NCBI RefSeq assembly: GCF_001017435.1
Contig: NZ_CP011371.1
Location: forward strand, 2,108,001 to 2,172,000
Direction of reading: 5' to 3'
DNA: 64,000 nt
From: Caldimonas brevitalea
GTDB lineage: Bacteria; Pseudomonadota; Gammaproteobacteria; Burkholderiales; Burkholderiaceae_C
Shown here: one piece after another, positions 47,900 to 57,577 of the stretch
How the letters are laid out: each line of letters starts with the position of its first letter
Position numbering within the stretch: position 1 is the stretch's first letter
Program-made: the position numbers and the translations under genes
Notes under the pieces: model-generated
What the model was told of the DNA's origin: nothing
What the model saw: the letters and a program-made list of their open reading frames with translations, nothing else
The model's database searches: none

Positions 47900-50437
47900 T
47901 CAAACGGCTTGCTCGGCGAGATCGCGTGCTGCTTCGGCGCGCTCGTCGGGCGCCGCCGGCCGGATCTGGCCGCGCTCCTCGACGAAGATCACATGCGGGT
48001 CAGGCTGGTCGCTGTTGACGAACTGGCGGAAGCGCTTGCGCACCTCGGGCTGGGTGATCGCGGTCTTCCATTCGCAGGCGTAGGTGTCGACCACGTGCTG
48101 CATCTCGGCTTCCAGCTCGGCGGCCAGGCCCAGCTTGTCGTCGACGACGACTTCCTTGAGGTAGTCCAGCCCACCTTCGAGGTTTTCACGCCAGACGCTG
48201 GTGCGCTGCAGACGGTCTGCGGTGCGCACATAAAACATCAGGAAGCGGTCGATGTAGGCGATCAACTGCTCTTTGCTGAGGTCGGAGGCGAGCAACTCGG
48301 CGTGGCGCGGTTTCATGCCGCCGTTGCCGCAGACATACAGGTTCCAGCCCTTGTCGGTGGCGATTACGCCGACGTCCTTGCCCTGGGCTTCCGCACATTC
48401 GCGGGTGCAGCCCGACACGCCGAACTTGATCTTGTGCGGCGCGCGCAAGCCCTTGTAGCGGTTCTCGAGTTCGATCGCGAGGCCGACACTGTCGCCCACG
48501 CCGTAACGGCACCAGGTGGACCCGACGCACGACTTCACGGTGCGCAGCGACTTGCCATACGCGTGGCCCGACTCGAAGCCGGCGGCAATCAACTCCTCCC
48601 AGATCGACGGCAGTTGCTCCACGCGCGCACCGAACAGGTCGACACGCTGGCCGCCGGTGATCTTGGTGTACAGGCCGTACTTCTTGGCCACTTGCGCCAC
48701 CGCCATCAGGCCGTCGGGCGTCACCTCGCCGCCGGGCATGCGCGGCACCACCGAGTAGGTGCCGTCTTTCTGGATATTGCCCAGGAAGTAGTCGTTGGAG
48801 TCCTGCAGGCGGGCGTGGTCCTGATTCAGGATGAAGTCATTCCAGCACGAGGCGAAGATGCTGGCGGCCACCGGCTTGCAGATGTCGCAGCCCAGGCCCT
48901 TGCCATGGCGGCCCAGCAGGTCGTCGAAGCTGCGGATGCCTTCCACCTTGATCATGTGGAACAGCTCCTGGCGCGAATAGGCGAAGTGTTCGCACAGGTG
49001 GTTGTTCACCGCCAGCCCGCGCTTTTTCATCTCCACCTTCATGATCTGCGTCACCAGCGGCACGCAGCCGCCGCACGAGGTGCCGGCCTTTGTGCAGCTC
49101 TTGAGGTCGCCGATGGCCGTCACGCCGTTGCCCACGGCCTCACAGATCTGGCCTTTTGAGACGTTGTTGCAGGAGCAGATCTGGGCCGACGCCGGCAAGG
49201 CGTCGGGGCCCAGCCCGGGCTTGGCCTTGCCGTCGCTCTGGGGCAGGATGAGGAATTCGGGCGACTCGGGCAGGTCGATGCTGTTCAGCATCATCTGCAG
49301 CAGCTCGCCGTATTCGGTGGCGTCGCCCACCAGCACGGCGCCCAGCAGCTTCTTGCCGCATTCCGAGACGACGATCTTCTTGTAGACCTGCTTGCGCTCG
49401 TCGGTGAACTGGAACGAGCGGCTGCCGGGCGTCGCGCCCATCGCGTCGCCCACGCTCGCCACGTCCACGCCCATCAGCTTGAGCTTGGTGCTCATGTCGG
49501 CGCCCTGGAACTGCGCCGGCTGCTGGCCGGCCAGGTGGCGCGCCGCCACCCGGGCCATGTCGTAGCCGGGCGCCACCAAGCCGAACACCAGCCCGTTCCA
49601 AAGGGCACATTCGCCGATGGCGTAGATATCCGGGTCGCTGGTCAGGCAGTGGTCGTCGATGGCGATCCCGCCGCGCGGGCCAACCGTCAGGCCGGCCTGG
49701 CGCGCCAACTCGTCGCGCGGGCGGATGCCGGCGGAAAACACCAGCATGTCGGTTTCCAGGTGCGAGCCGTCGGCAAACACCAGGCGATGTCGCGCCTGCT
49801 CGCCGTCGACGATCTCGAGCGTGTTCTTCTGTGTGTGCACCTGCACGCCGAGGTCTTCGATCTTCCGGCGCAGCATGGCGCCGCCCGCGGCGTCGACCTG
49901 CAGCGCCATCAACCGGGGCGAGAACTCGACCACATGCGTTTGCAGCCGCATGTCGCGCAGCGCCTTGGCGCACTCCAGCCCCAGCAGGCCGCCGCCGATC
50001 ACGACGCCGCTCTTGGAGCGAGCGCCGCACTCGAGCATCGCTTCGAGGTCTTCGATCGTGCGGTACACAAAACAGTCCGGCCGGTCTTTGCCGGGCACGG
50101 GCGGCACGAACGGGTAGGAGCCGGTGGCGATCACCAACTTGTCGTAAGGCAGGGTCTCGCCGCTGCTGGCCTTCACGGTCTTGCCCGCCCGGTCGATCGC
50201 CACCGCGCGGGCGTTGAGCTTGAGCACCAGGTTGTGACGGTCGAAGAAACCGGGTTGCACCAGCGACAGGTCGTCCGCCGATTTGCCCGAGAAGAACTCC
50301 GACAGGTGCACACGGTCGTAGGCCGGGCGAGGCTCCTCACAGAGCACGGTGATTTGCGCACCCTGCGGTTCGGCGTCGAACAGGCTCTCGAGAAACTTGT
50401 GGCCCACCATACCGTGGCCGATGACGACGATCTTCAT
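47900..50437 (-). CDS. nirB: Nitrite reductase (NADH) large subunit NirB
   Basis: 845 residues from ATG 50437. Order of domains: N-terminal FAD/NAD(H) oxidoreductase (KIVVIGHGMVGHKFLESLFD; TDMLVFSAGIRPRDEL), BFD-like [2Fe-2S] segment (ICSCNNVSKGQICEAV, then GTSCGGCVPLV), and a C-terminal sirohaem/[4Fe-4S] nitrite reductase domain with WCRYGVGDS and FGVSGCTRECAEAQGKD for the cluster cysteines. It moves six electrons from NADH to nitrite, giving ammonium. The open frame continues 18 codons upstream, but conserved sequence starts at this ATG. First gene of nirB-nirD-nirC. Confidence 0.95.
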   Translation of the reverse strand: MKIVVIGHGMVGHKFLESLFDAEPQGAQITVLCEEPRPAYDRVHLSEFFSGKSADDLSLVQPGFFDRHNLVLKLNARAVAIDRAGKTVKASSGETLPYDKLVIATGSYPFVPPVPGKDRPDCFVYRTIEDLEAMLECGARSKSGVVIGGGLLGLECAKALRDMRLQTHVVEFSPRLMALQVDAAGGAMLRRKIEDLGVQVHTQKNTLEIVDGEQARHRLVFADGSHLETDMLVFSAGIRPRDELARQAGLTVGPRGGIAIDDHCLTSDPDIYAIGECALWNGLVFGLVAPGYDMARVAARHLAGQQPAQFQGADMSTKLKLMGVDVASVGDAMGATPGSRSFQFTDERKQVYKKIVVSECGKKLLGAVLVGDATEYGELLQMMLNSIDLPESPEFLILPQSDGKAKPGLGPDALPASAQICSCNNVSKGQICEAVGNGVTAIGDLKSCTKAGTSCGGCVPLVTQIMKVEMKKRGLAVNNHLCEHFAYSRQELFHMIKVEGIRSFDDLLGRHGKGLGCDICKPVAASIFASCWNDFILNQDHARLQDSNDYFLGNIQKDGTYSVVPRMPGGEVTPDGLMAVAQVAKKYGLYTKITGGQRVDLFGARVEQLPSIWEELIAAGFESGHAYGKSLRTVKSCVGSTWCRYGVGDSVGLAIELENRYKGLRAPHKIKFGVSGCTRECAEAQGKDVGVIATDKGWNLYVCGNGGMKPRHAELLASDLSKEQLIAYIDRFLMFYVRTADRLQRTSVWRENLEGGLDYLKEVVVDDKLGLAAELEAEMQHVVDTYACEWKTAITQPEVRKRFRQFVNSDQPDPHVIFVEERGQIRPAAPDERAEAARDLAEQAV

Positions 50438-51656
50438 GGATTGACTTGGTCCTAAATTGGGCAAACCGGGACGTCTCGCTTTGTCAGGCACAGCAGCAGC
50501 ACACTCACGGCGCAGCCCTACGTGAGGACAGGCACCGCAGGGCGGGTGAGAGCCTGGGGCGAGGGACCCTGCAGGATCAGCATCAGTGCACGTCGCTATG
50601 CAGGCGCTGCACTACGGCGTGCAGCGTGACGCTGGTCAGTGGCACGCAAGGCGCCTGGGTCGAACGGGACTCTTAGCGCAAGGTCTGTGCCAGCGGAGTT
50701 GGTGCGTCGTTGTCCGTTCCAGTGCGGTCGCCAGCGCAAAAGTGCCGTGGCAAGCACTCCCATGGGGCGCAAGTGGTGCGGCGGTGCACCGGGTTGGCGC
50801 ATTCGCATCGGGGCATGGCGACCCGGCCACGGCTCTGTTACACCGGGCGCATCATCGGTGCGCTGGAAGGCGCCGCACCGGTGCGAGAGCCGGTTTCGCC
50901 GTCCGCAGCGGTCGGCGACCTGCACGAGGAGTGAACATGAGCACGATGGTCGAGGTGGCTGTCGTCGGCGCGACACACCACCGACTGTCGCAAAAGCGGA
51001 TGCAGTCTTGCGGTGCCAGTTCGCTCGTCGTTCGCGACGTTGCGGGTCTCGGTGGCCTGCCTAAGGGCCGGCGGTATCGCGGCGAGTGCATGTCCATCAC
51101 CGCGACGGCGTAGACCACGCCGACGGCACCGCAATCTTGTGCTGCAGGCAATAGGCCGGCATCCGCTGCCGCAGGCTGACCCTGCGCTGCCCGTCAACGA
51201 TGCTCATGATGAGCCGTGCCCCCGGGAACAGGTCCCCACCGTCAAGAACGAGGACTGTCACTGGTCACCCGCGATCTCCGTGAGTCTCCGGTCGAACTCG
51301 AGTGACCCTGGCGGCGTCAACTGTGGTTCGTGATGTGCCAATGGAGCGCTGGGCATCAGGCACCGATGGCACGAACGCCTCTGCAACTGCCCGTTCGGAA
51401 TGGATGGCAATGACCCAGCGCGCTTGTTGGGAGGTCGTGCTTCGATGGCGAACGTGTGTCTGCTGCGAAGTGGACGGTCAGGAACCTCGCTCACGCAGTC
51501 GACGGTGGAACGGACGCGACGAACCGATGCCGTCTTGGTGAGATCGGGAACCCGGTCGAAGCGCGACGCAACGCTGTCGACGCTACGAGGACTTACGCCG
51601 ATCCCGTGCAGCCCCTCGTAAATTGATGGACCTATCCACTCGACAGGGAGCCCAGC
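50438..51656. other. Gene-poor region upstream of nirB
   Basis: About 1.2 kb between divergent nirB and the PEP-CTERM gene. ORFs on both strands lack ribosome-binding sites, show no domain, and have codon use unlike the neighbours. It must include the nirB promoter; I could not find a clear FNR, NarL or sigma-54 site. No tRNA-like or repeat structure was seen. Confidence 0.5.
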
Positions 51657-52574
51657 ATGCCCTTCACCCGATCCGTGTCCGTCGGCCTGCTCTGGGTCGC
51701 CGCCTGCGGAGCCCCGGCCGTTTCCGCGCTCGCCGCCGAAGCCTCGGCGACGATGGATCAGTTTCGGTTCCAGGTGCGCGACCTTGACCTGACCGATGGC
51801 GTCGACGCGGGCTACCGCCTCCACGAGTCGCGAACCGTGCTGGATGGATCGCTACGCCGGCCGGACGATTTCAATGGCGGGCCGGTGCCCGGCTCCGGCC
51901 AGCCCTTCTTCCAAACTGCCACGTGGGAGCAGACTTGGCGGCTCGAGGCTGGAACCGCGGCGCGGGCTGCGGTGGGCAATGGGTGGTTGAGTTCGTCTGG
52001 CACCAGTGGTGACCAGCAGGGCGAGTTCTGGGCAGGATCGACCATCACGACGCCGGCATCGTACTCGGGCAACTTCCTGCTCGCCCCACATAGCGAGCTG
52101 ACGATCTCGATCGACTACACCCTCTGGACCCAGGTGTCCGGGGGGCGCTCTGCAGACGGTACGACGGAAACGGCCGGCGCCCGCGTCGAGGCCAGCGTCG
52201 AACATGGTCACTGGTCATCGCCGACGACGCTGGCGGCCGATGCGCAGGAGATCGGGCTGCCGCGCGCGCCCGTCGCGCTCGGGTCGTTTGACGACCTTCG
52301 TGCCAACGGCCGTCTCTTGCTGACCATCACGAACACGGACGAGTGGGAGAACTTGTACTCGTTGGAACTGCGAACCTCGGCCTGGGGGCAGGGTATCGAC
52401 GTCGCTGCCGCGGTGCCGGAGCCCGACACCTGGGCGCTGAGTGTCGCAGGGCTGCTGGCGATAGGCGTGAACGCGCGCCGCGCCAAGACGCGGGCAGGCG
52501 CGCGCCGGCGCATCAAACGAGCTTGCAGGCCCAGTGCACACGGGCCCTGCCCATCCGCGCACACGACGGCCTGA
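51657..52574 (+). CDS. PEP-CTERM sorting-signal exported protein
   Basis: 305 residues, AGGGAG before the ATG. Signal peptide at the N-terminus (SVGLLWVAACGAPAVSALAA). The body is beta-rich with no named domain (SGNFLLAPHSELTISIDYTLW, LLLTITNTDEWENLYSLELRTSAW). Near the C-terminus is the sorting signal VPEPDTWALSVAGLLAIGVNARR: the PEP motif, a hydrophobic helix and basic residues, recognised by exosortase. Unusually about 33 residues follow the Arg cluster (rich in Arg, Cys, Pro), whereas the signal is normally terminal. An exosortase must be elsewhere in the genome. Such proteins are often surface or exopolysaccharide associated. Confidence 0.85.
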   Translation: MPFTRSVSVGLLWVAACGAPAVSALAAEASATMDQFRFQVRDLDLTDGVDAGYRLHESRTVLDGSLRRPDDFNGGPVPGSGQPFFQTATWEQTWRLEAGTAARAAVGNGWLSSSGTSGDQQGEFWAGSTITTPASYSGNFLLAPHSELTISIDYTLWTQVSGGRSADGTTETAGARVEASVEHGHWSSPTTLAADAQEIGLPRAPVALGSFDDLRANGRLLLTITNTDEWENLYSLELRTSAWGQGIDVAAAVPEPDTWALSVAGLLAIGVNARRAKTRAGARRRIKRACRPSAHGPCPSAHTTA

Positions 52575-53034
52575 CCGGGCGCGCGGCGGGCAGGGCGGAT
52601 CGCTCGCCCTGCCGTGAACGTGAATGTTCAACATAGCTGCACCCATCGCAGTTGGCAAGCATCTCGTGAACAACGACTGCACCCGCCTTCTGCAGCAGAG
52701 CCTTGCGGCGCGGTTCTCGCGCGCCGGGGGCAGAGGGGTGACAGATGACGCAAGCGGGCCGGGCCACCAGGCCTCGGAGAACTCACAGTTGCTGCCCCAT
52801 GACACCCGCCATACCGTAGCCGCGGCGAGCGCACGCGAGCCGGTCGTTCCCGCGTCATCCCCGTGTTTTTCCCAAGGCGTACTTGCGTCCGGACGCGCCA
52901 AGCTCGCCTTTCACGCGACGGATGGGAGCGCCGATTGCTGCCGTTCAGCACGCAGCGGCAGTGCCGCCGGTGCCGAGTCATGCACTGCCGTCGAACCCAT
53001 CGCCGCGGCCATCCAACCAGGAAGGGGAGACACG
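52575..53034. other. Intergenic region before the methyltransferase gene
   Basis: About 460 bp. An open frame extends upstream of the methyltransferase through this stretch from 52624, but it is low-complexity and has no conserved sequence, so I treat it as non-coding. No hairpin with T tract or promoter stands out. Confidence 0.45.
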
Positions 53035-53727
53035 ATGCTGATGAGAATCATCGCCGGTGATCACTATCGCAAAACGCGCTGGCATGACGAGAAGGGCAAC
53101 TTCACGGGGTGGAAGACGCTGGCCTTGCATTCGCTGCCGGCATTCTGGACGGCAGCGCTGCGGGTGGCGGTGGGTTACCGCCCCGAGCTGCCGTGGATCG
53201 CGTTCTCGTCGATCGCGCGGCTGCAAAAGTTTCTCACCCCCGAGTCGCGCGTGCTCGAATTCGGTTCCGGCATGTCCACCCTCTGGTACGCACGCCACGC
53301 CGGCCAGGTGTGCTCGGTGGAAGACCACCGCGGCTGGTATGAACGGGTGGAACAGCTCATCCAGCGGCGCGGCCTGCGCAATGTCGAATACCGGCTCGCG
53401 GAGCAGCGCGACGAATACGTCAGCTTCAAGCGCGACGATCCGACCGGTTTCGACCTGATCATGGTTGACGGAAAATTCCGCAGCGAGTGTGTACGGTCTG
53501 CCACCTCGTTGCTTCGGCCCGGCGGCATCCTCTACCTCGACAACTCCGACAAGGACTCCAGCGGCCGTGGCGGCGACATGCGCCTGGCCGAAGAGCGCGC
53601 ACTCGCGTTCGCACGCGAGCGCAACGCCCCTGCCGCCTACGTCACTGACTTCGCGCCGACCCAGTTGCTGGCGTGCCAGGGTCTGATGATCCAGCTGCCA
53701 CGAGCGACCGACAAGACGACACACTGA
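53035..53727 (+). CDS. Class I SAM-dependent methyltransferase
   Basis: 230 residues from ATG 53035; a GAAGGGGAG ribosome-binding site lies six bases upstream. The Rossmann motif I is VLEFGSGMSTLWYARHAGQVCSVE, with the acidic end of strand 2 in SVED; motif IV region is FDLIMVDGK followed by ALRPGGILYLD-type LLRPGGILYLDNSDK. The VDGxxR and D-N pattern resembles small-molecule or O-methyltransferases of the FkbM/TylF-like group. The substrate cannot be read from the sequence. No cotranscribed pathway genes flank it. Confidence 0.8.
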   Translation: MLMRIIAGDHYRKTRWHDEKGNFTGWKTLALHSLPAFWTAALRVAVGYRPELPWIAFSSIARLQKFLTPESRVLEFGSGMSTLWYARHAGQVCSVEDHRGWYERVEQLIQRRGLRNVEYRLAEQRDEYVSFKRDDPTGFDLIMVDGKFRSECVRSATSLLRPGGILYLDNSDKDSSGRGGDMRLAEERALAFARERNAPAAYVTDFAPTQLLACQGLMIQLPRATDKTTH

Positions 53728-53790
53728 CGGCGCTCGGCAAAGCCGCAGCGGCGGGCGGTGTGCCCCCGCTGCGAGCCTTCGTGTCCTGTC

Positions 53791-54177
53791 TCAGACCTTC
53801 AGGTTGAAGCCCAGGTCCACCTCCGACGCCGGCAGGCCGCGGATCCCCCAGTTCTCCAGCGCGGGCTCGTGGAGCACGATCGTGATGTCGCTCGGCTGGA
53901 TGCCCAGCGCGCCAAAACGGCTGACCACGCCGGCGTACAGCTGGCGCTTGGCTTCGAGTGAGCGCCCGGGGAAGACCTGAAACTCCACGAAGGTGTAGTT
54001 CTCCGTCTTGCCTGGCGGCACCGGAAAGTGCTCCGGTGTGTGCTCGACGTAGCGAATCTGCTTGTCGTCTTCCGGCAGTTTGAAAGCGATCAGCTGCGCC
54101 TGGTACACCGCGTCGATGAGAGCGCGGACCTGTTCTGGCGGACGGGGGCGGCAAACTTCAATCTTCACGATGGGCAT
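53791..54177 (-). CDS. Tautomerase-superfamily protein
   Basis: 128 residues. It starts MPIVKIEVCRPRPPEQVRALIDAVYQA; after Met removal Pro1 would be the catalytic base, as in 4-oxalocrotonate tautomerase and MIF. The length fits fused-type members carrying two beta-alpha-beta halves (second half QVFPGRSLEAKRQLYAGVVSRFGALGI, with SDITIVLHEPALENWGIRG). It probably isomerises a keto-enol or unsaturated acid; the true substrate is unknown. A much longer antisense frame over it (to 57663) is a shadow of the DUF1800 gene. Confidence 0.85.
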   Translation of the reverse strand: MPIVKIEVCRPRPPEQVRALIDAVYQAQLIAFKLPEDDKQIRYVEHTPEHFPVPPGKTENYTFVEFQVFPGRSLEAKRQLYAGVVSRFGALGIQPSDITIVLHEPALENWGIRGLPASEVDLGFNLKV

Positions 54178-54474
54178 GCGGGTCTCGTGTTGTAGGTGAT
54201 GTTGGTGAGGGCGGCCGATGCGACCGCTTCGCCACTTTACGAAATCGACCCTGCGCCACACCGACCGGCCGCCGAGCCCAGTGGCAGAGGGCCGGCCGCT
54301 CCGTTGGTGCATCGCGGCGCGCCGTTTGCCGCCGGCGGTTCGAATGGGTGCCCGAGCGGAGTGCCCAGCATGACGACTGCCGGCGGGAGCCTTCCATACT
54401 TCGCACGCCCAAGGCCAGCGCACGTCTTCAACGTCGTGACGATGGTCTGGCTCGAACACGATGGAGGCTTGCAG

Positions 54475-57400
54475 ATGCGAGAAGCAGGGAGTGCCATCCG
54501 CGCCGGATGGAAGGTGACGACGACGCTGGTGTGCACGGCCGTGCTGGCAGCCTGTGGGGGCGGTTCGTCCGGCACCCAGACGCCGGCGGCCACCAACACC
54601 ACGAACGGCAGTAGCAGCAACACCACCAACACCCCCAACACCGCGGACGGTGCCAACCCGTTCCCGAGCGTGCCGGACACGCCGGTGCAGCCCGCAGCGG
54701 TGACGCCGGCCGCGGCCTACCAGGTGCGCAACGGCAAGCTCTACGATCCGTGCGGAGAAGAAGTCGTGCTGCGCGGCGTCAACAAGATGGCGGTGTACGC
54801 CGACCGCGCCGGCAACTCGTTCCCCGAGATCGCCAAGACCGGTGCCAACGTCGTGCGCTTCATGTGGATGACCGAGGTGCCGGCGTCCGAGGCGGTACAG
54901 ACGCTGCAGCGTGCCGTCGACGCCGGGCTGATCCCGATGTGGGACCTGCACGACGCCACCGGCGACTTCGCCAAGCTGGCCCAGGTCGAAGCCTTCTGGA
55001 CCCAGCCCGCCACGCTGGCCGTGTTGCGGCAATTCGAGTCCCGCCTGCTGCTCAACATTGCCAACGAGGCCGGCAACGTCGTGAGCGACGACGAGTTCGT
55101 CGCCACCTACACGCGCATCATCGCCAAGCTGCGCACGGCCGGCCTGCGCATGCCCTTCGTGATCGACGCGGCCGGCTGGGGCCGCAACGTCGAGCAGTTG
55201 TTGCGCATCGCGCCGCGCCTGCAGACGGCCGACCCGCTCCACAACCTGGTGTTCTCGTGGCACGTGTACGACTCGGGCGCCAACCAGGCCACGCGCATCA
55301 CCTCGGCCTTCGATGCGGCGGTGGCGGCACGCATCCCGCTGATCGTCGGCGAGCTCGGCAGCGTCACGCCGGGCGCCTGCACCCAGGCCGTGCCCTACCA
55401 GCACGTCATCCGGCAGGCGCAGTCCAGAGGCCTCGGCTACCTGGCCTGGTCGTGGGACAACTTCAACAGCGACTGCAAGGCCGGTGACAGTTCGGCCTTC
55501 GACATGGTCGGCGACGGCATCCACCTGTCCACACTGAAACCCGGGTGGGCCACCGAGGTGGTGCTCAGCGATGCCGCCAGCATCCAGAAGACGTCGCGAC
55601 GCAGCCACTTCCAAACCAGCCGCGGCGCCGGCAGCTGCTCGCCGATCCAGACGCCCCCTCCGCCGCCTCCGCCTCCGCCCCCGCCCCCGCCGCCCACCCC
55701 GACCGGGTGGGTGAAGGTGGCCGACGAGGGCGGCTCGTTCACGCTGCCGGCACCGCGGCTGGTGCGCTATGGCGCCGGCGCCAGCTGGATCGAGAGAACG
55801 CTGTCGGGCACCGTCGCGTGCAACAACGCCTTCTTCGGTCGCGACCCGCTGGTCGGCACCGTGAAGCAGTGCGACGTGCAGCAGGGGACCGGCAACCCAC
55901 CGCCGCCGCCGCCGCCACCGCCACCGCCGCCGCCACCGCCACCGCCCAACCCGACGCCCGGCCCGACGCCCGGCCCGACGCCCGGCCCGGTCGGCGAGCG
56001 TCCCTCCCGACCGGAGGAGGCCGCACGGTTCCTGAACGCCGCCACCTTCGGTGCCGTGGAAGCCGACGTCAACCGCCTGATGGAGGTCGGCTACAACAAC
56101 TGGCTGCGTGAGCAGATGAGCCTGCCGGCCAGCTCGGCACAGCAGCGCGCGGTGGCCGCCAACCAAGCCCGCAACGCGCCGCACAACCAGTACCTCGACG
56201 TCCAGACGGCGATCTGGACCAACGCGATCACCGGGCCCGACCAGCTGCGCCAACGGGTGGCCTTCGCGCTGTCGCAGATCTTCGTCGTCAACGCGCAGAA
56301 CGCGACCCCGACCCTGCATTGGTACTACGAGGGCACCGCGCAGTACTACGACGTGCTGGCGCGCAACGCCTTCGGCAACTTCCGCACGCTGCTGCAAGAC
56401 GTCGCCCTGCACCCGCAGATGGGCTTGTTCCTGTCTCACCTGGCCAACCAGAAGGAAGACCCGGCGACCGGCCGGGCGCCCGACGAGAACTTCGCCCGCG
56501 AACTGTTGCAGCTGTTCTCGATCGGCCTGTACGAACTCAACGAAGACGGCAGCTTGCGCCTGGTCAACGGCCGGCCGGTCGAGACCTACACGCAGGACGA
56601 CGTCAAGGGCCTGGCCAAGGTCTTCACCGGCTGGAGCTTCAACGCCGGCCGCAGCAGCGACGACGATTTCTGGGGCTGGAACTTCAGCAACTCGTCGATG
56701 CCGGCGTCTGCCCGCTGGCAACCGATGCGGCTGTATGCGCAGCACCACTCGCCGTCGCAGAAGACCTTCCTCGGCACCACGGTGGCCGCCGGCACCGGCG
56801 CCGAGGCCGCCCTCAGGCAGGCGCTCGACCGGATCTTCCAGCACCCCAACGTCGGCCCCTTCATCGGGCGCCAGCTGATCCAGCGGCTCGTCACCAGCAA
56901 CCCCAGCCCGGCCTACATCCAGCGTGTCAGCCGTGCCTTCGGGAACAACGGCAGCGGTGTGCGCGGCGACATGGCCGCGGTGGTGCGGGCGGTGCTGATG
57001 GACCCCGAGGCACGCGACCCGGTGCGCCCCAGCCACCCGCAATGGGGACGGCTGCGCGAGCCGGTGCTGCGCGTCACGGCGTTCTTCCGGGCCGTCGACG
57101 CCCGCGCCCGCAACGGCCTCTACACCTTCCCGTGGACCTGGGACGACAGCAGCATCGGCCAGGCGCCGCTGAGCGCGCCATCGGTGTTCAACTTCTATCG
57201 CCCGGGCTACACACCGCCGCAGACGCCGATCGCGAGCGCCGGCCTGGTGGCGCCCGAGTTCCAGATCACCAACGAGGTGTCGACGCTCGGCTGGGCGCGC
57301 AGTGTCCACCACATGCTGCAGTACCCGGCCAATACGCCGAGCGACTTCCCCTTCACGGCCGAGATCGCGCTGGCGTCCGACCCCGCCCGGCTGGTCGACC

Positions 57401-57567
57401 GCCTGGGCCGTTTGCTGACCGGCGGCACCTTGAGCGATGCCACCCGCCGGCTGGTGCAGGACGCGGTGGCCTCGGTGCCCGCCACCAGCCCGGCCGGCCT
57501 GCGCAATCGGGTCAACGTGGCGCTGACGCTGCTGTTGTCCTCGACCGAATTCCTCGTCCAGAAGTGA
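54475..57567 (+). CDS. Lipoprotein fusing a GH5-like glycoside hydrolase to a DUF1800 domain
   Basis: 1030 residues from ATG 54475 (GGAGG upstream). Lipobox LAAC, Cys27, after KVTTTLVCTAV. Residues about 80-372 form a GH5 (cellulase/mannanase) barrel: LRGVNKMAVYAD, the NE acid/base pair N197-E198 (LNIANEAGN) and nucleophile E293 (IVGELGS), with WSWDNF near the end. A Pro-rich linker, a small module at about 409-471 (GWVKVADEGGSFTLPAPRLV, NNAFFGRDPLVGTV), a second polyproline linker and PTPGP repeats lead to DUF1800 (about 513-1030: EEAARFLNAATFG, LSQIFVVN, ENFARELLQLFSIGLYELNEDG). DUF1800 is almost always paired with DUF1501, as here. The fusion to a hydrolase is unusual. Confidence 0.85.
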   Translation: MREAGSAIRAGWKVTTTLVCTAVLAACGGGSSGTQTPAATNTTNGSSSNTTNTPNTADGANPFPSVPDTPVQPAAVTPAAAYQVRNGKLYDPCGEEVVLRGVNKMAVYADRAGNSFPEIAKTGANVVRFMWMTEVPASEAVQTLQRAVDAGLIPMWDLHDATGDFAKLAQVEAFWTQPATLAVLRQFESRLLLNIANEAGNVVSDDEFVATYTRIIAKLRTAGLRMPFVIDAAGWGRNVEQLLRIAPRLQTADPLHNLVFSWHVYDSGANQATRITSAFDAAVAARIPLIVGELGSVTPGACTQAVPYQHVIRQAQSRGLGYLAWSWDNFNSDCKAGDSSAFDMVGDGIHLSTLKPGWATEVVLSDAASIQKTSRRSHFQTSRGAGSCSPIQTPPPPPPPPPPPPPPTPTGWVKVADEGGSFTLPAPRLVRYGAGASWIERTLSGTVACNNAFFGRDPLVGTVKQCDVQQGTGNPPPPPPPPPPPPPPPPPNPTPGPTPGPTPGPVGERPSRPEEAARFLNAATFGAVEADVNRLMEVGYNNWLREQMSLPASSAQQRAVAANQARNAPHNQYLDVQTAIWTNAITGPDQLRQRVAFALSQIFVVNAQNATPTLHWYYEGTAQYYDVLARNAFGNFRTLLQDVALHPQMGLFLSHLANQKEDPATGRAPDENFARELLQLFSIGLYELNEDGSLRLVNGRPVETYTQDDVKGLAKVFTGWSFNAGRSSDDDFWGWNFSNSSMPASARWQPMRLYAQHHSPSQKTFLGTTVAAGTGAEAALRQALDRIFQHPNVGPFIGRQLIQRLVTSNPSPAYIQRVSRAFGNNGSGVRGDMAAVVRAVLMDPEARDPVRPSHPQWGRLREPVLRVTAFFRAVDARARNGLYTFPWTWDDSSIGQAPLSAPSVFNFYRPGYTPPQTPIASAGLVAPEFQITNEVSTLGWARSVHHMLQYPANTPSDFPFTAEIALASDPARLVDRLGRLLTGGTLSDATRRLVQDAVASVPATSPAGLRNRVNVALTLLLSSTEFLVQK

Positions 57568-57577
57568 GAGGCCTGCC

